Assembly: GCA_963579235.1 (NCBI GenBank)
Contig: CAUZFM010000043.1
Span: forward strand, 1 to 22,554
Source of the DNA: UBA1149 sp963579235
Lineage (GTDB): Bacteria; Desulfobacterota; Binatia; UBA1149
DNA: 22,554 bases
Direction: 5' to 3'
Under the pieces are notes generated by a model. The model had not been told where the DNA came from. It worked only from the letters and a program-made list of their open reading frames with translations, and ran no database searches. Position numbers and translations under genes: made by a program. Positions 21,494 to 22,554 of the stretch are shown here, one piece after another (position 1 is the first letter of the stretch; every line of letters begins with the position of its first letter).

Positions 21494-21603
21494 ACAGCCG
21501 AGTCTAGCTACAGCGGCTGCGGGAATCTAACCCGGCTCGGGCTGGAGGGCGTGGGCGGCGGCTGTTTGCCTGGGGCTCGTTACGCGGCAAGATGCTGTCC
21601 GTC

Positions 21604-22554
21604 ATGGCAACAAACTCACTGGTTTCGAACTGGCTCCAGGTGCTGCAGACCCAGAACCTCGAAGAAGGCCGCCGCGTGGACCTGTTGTCGCGCTGGTTGC
21701 TCATCGTGCGCGCAAGCGTTTTTCCGATGACCTTGTTCTCGGCCTGCATGGGTGGCTTGCTTGCCGCCCGCGGAGGCAACGCCGACTGGGGCCTGTTTGC
21801 GCTCGCGACTTTTGGTCTGCTCGTGGCCCACGCGGCCAACAACATGATCAACGACTACTTCGACACCGACTCGGGAGTGGACACCGAGGGTTACGTTCGC
21901 ACGCTGTACGCGCCGCACCCGATCTTCTCTGGCCTCATATCCAAGCGCGGGTTGATCGCCGCCATAGCGCTGGCCAACGCCGTTGACCTGCTCATACTGA
22001 TTTACTTCGTTGAGCTTCGCGGGCCGATGGTAGCGTGGTTTGCGATGGGCGGGTTGTTCATCAGCGTGTTCTACGTGGCGCCGCCGCTGCGGCTTAAGCA
22101 CCACGGGTTGGGCGAGCCCGGGGTATTCATCGTCTGGGGTCCACTCATGGTGGGTGGTACCTGCTACGTTGCCACGGGCGCGGCGCCCGCCGATGTCCTG
22201 CTGGCCAGCCTGCCCTACGCGCTGCTGGTGACCTCGGTTCTATTTGGCAAGCACATAGACAAAATAGAGGCCGACTCGGCCAAGGGTATACGCACGCTGC
22301 CGGTCATTCTCGGCCCGACCCGGGCGTTGCTATGGGCTAAGGCCATGATGGTGGTGTTTTACCTGGCCACGGGTGCCTTGGTGCTGGCCGGGCTGCTGAC
22401 GCCCTGGGCGCTTCTGGTGCTGGCCGGCCTGCCCATGCTGCGCGAAACCCTGGCGACCTTCAGCGAGCCCCCGCCGGACGAGGCCCCCGAGGGATTTCCG
22501 CTGTGGCCCTTGTGGTACGTGGCCTGGGCGTTTCGTCATACCCGACGTGCGGGT
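21604..22554 (+). CDS. UbiA-family prenyltransferase, 3' partial
   Basis: A 317-codon frame runs from ATG 21604 to the window end without a stop. It is a polytopic membrane protein with both UbiA Asp motifs: N83-D84-Y-F-D87-T-D89 in ANNMINDYFDTDSGVD, and D219-x4-D224 in KHIDKIEADSAKGIRTLP, followed by TLPVILG (231-237). The family attaches polyprenyl chains to aromatic acceptors, giving ubiquinone, menaquinone, heme or chlorophyll precursors. The HPIFSGLISKRG segment and IRTLPVILG recall MenA-like enzymes, but the acceptor cannot be fixed. An in-frame ATG at 21592 is an alternative start; neither has a strong ribosome-binding site. It diverges from the ccm-containing run across a 110-base gap. 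Confidence 0.82.
   Translation, partial: MATNSLVSNWLQVLQTQNLEEGRRVDLLSRWLLIVRASVFPMTLFSACMGGLLAARGGNADWGLFALATFGLLVAHAANNMINDYFDTDSGVDTEGYVRTLYAPHPIFSGLISKRGLIAAIALANAVDLLILIYFVELRGPMVAWFAMGGLFISVFYVAPPLRLKHHGLGEPGVFIVWGPLMVGGTCYVATGAAPADVLLASLPYALLVTSVLFGKHIDKIEADSAKGIRTLPVILGPTRALLWAKAMMVVFYLATGALVLAGLLTPWALLVLAGLPMLRETLATFSEPPPDEAPEGFPLWPLWYVAWAFRHTRRAG

Overview
The window is a gene-dense, high-GC stretch of a Gram-negative bacterial chromosome. Every gap between genes is under 170 bases. Outer-membrane and periplasmic functions point to a diderm: an ExbB/ExbD/TonB energy system, a MltA-type murein transglycosylase lipoprotein and a System I (Ccm) cytochrome c maturation operon. With the glycolate oxidase genes, a phosphatidylcholine synthase and heavy GTG/TTG start use, this fits an environmental proteobacterium, possibly a delta-proteobacterium-like lineage. 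That placement is inference. No rRNA, tRNA, CRISPR array, transposase or phage gene was seen, so this looks like core chromosome rather than a mobile island.

Layout: (1) 1-1463 (+), 3' end of exbB, then exbD and tonB with overlapping ends. (2) 1631-2158 (+), an orphan coiled-coil, phasin-like protein. (3) 2136-6186 (-), glcD-glcE-glcF glycolate oxidase with GTG starts, divergent from a class V aminotransferase of alanine/serine-glyoxylate type at 6260-7447 (+). Together they could oxidise glycolate to glyoxylate and convert that to glycine. (4) 7599-8897 (+), mltA. (5) 8943-10315 (-), a LOG-family protein and an SDR enzyme in an ATGA-overlapped pair, divergent from an alpha/beta hydrolase (10470-11324, +) across a region with a 12-bp tandem repeat. 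(6) 11339-11922 (-), a four-segment membrane protein coupled to a 56-residue His-rich mini-protein. (7) 12033-13588, phosphatidylcholine synthase facing a DUF374 acyltransferase. (8) 13708-15180, an SDR enzyme facing a rhomboid protease. (9) 15358-16518 (+), a PGPGW-like membrane protein, a TFIIB-type zinc-ribbon protein and riboflavin synthase. (10) 21493-16657 (-), an overlapping six-gene run: a degenerate nucleotidyltransferase/CDP-alcohol phosphatidyltransferase fusion, ccmA, ccmB, ccmC, a 47-codon ccmD and an ABC1/UbiB-family kinase-like protein. (11) 21604-22554 (+), a UbiA-family prenyltransferase cut by the window end.

The most interesting part is region 10-11. A cytochrome c maturation operon is bracketed by a CDP-alcohol phosphatidyltransferase-like fusion that has lost canonical active-site residues and by an ABC1 protein whose KxGQ motif reads KACQ. 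A UbiA prenyltransferase lies divergently next door. Other points worth a look are the His-rich mini-protein coupled through a GTGA overlap, small stem-loops at or over stop codons at four tail-to-tail gene junctions, and a possible hairpin over the aminotransferase ribosome-binding site.
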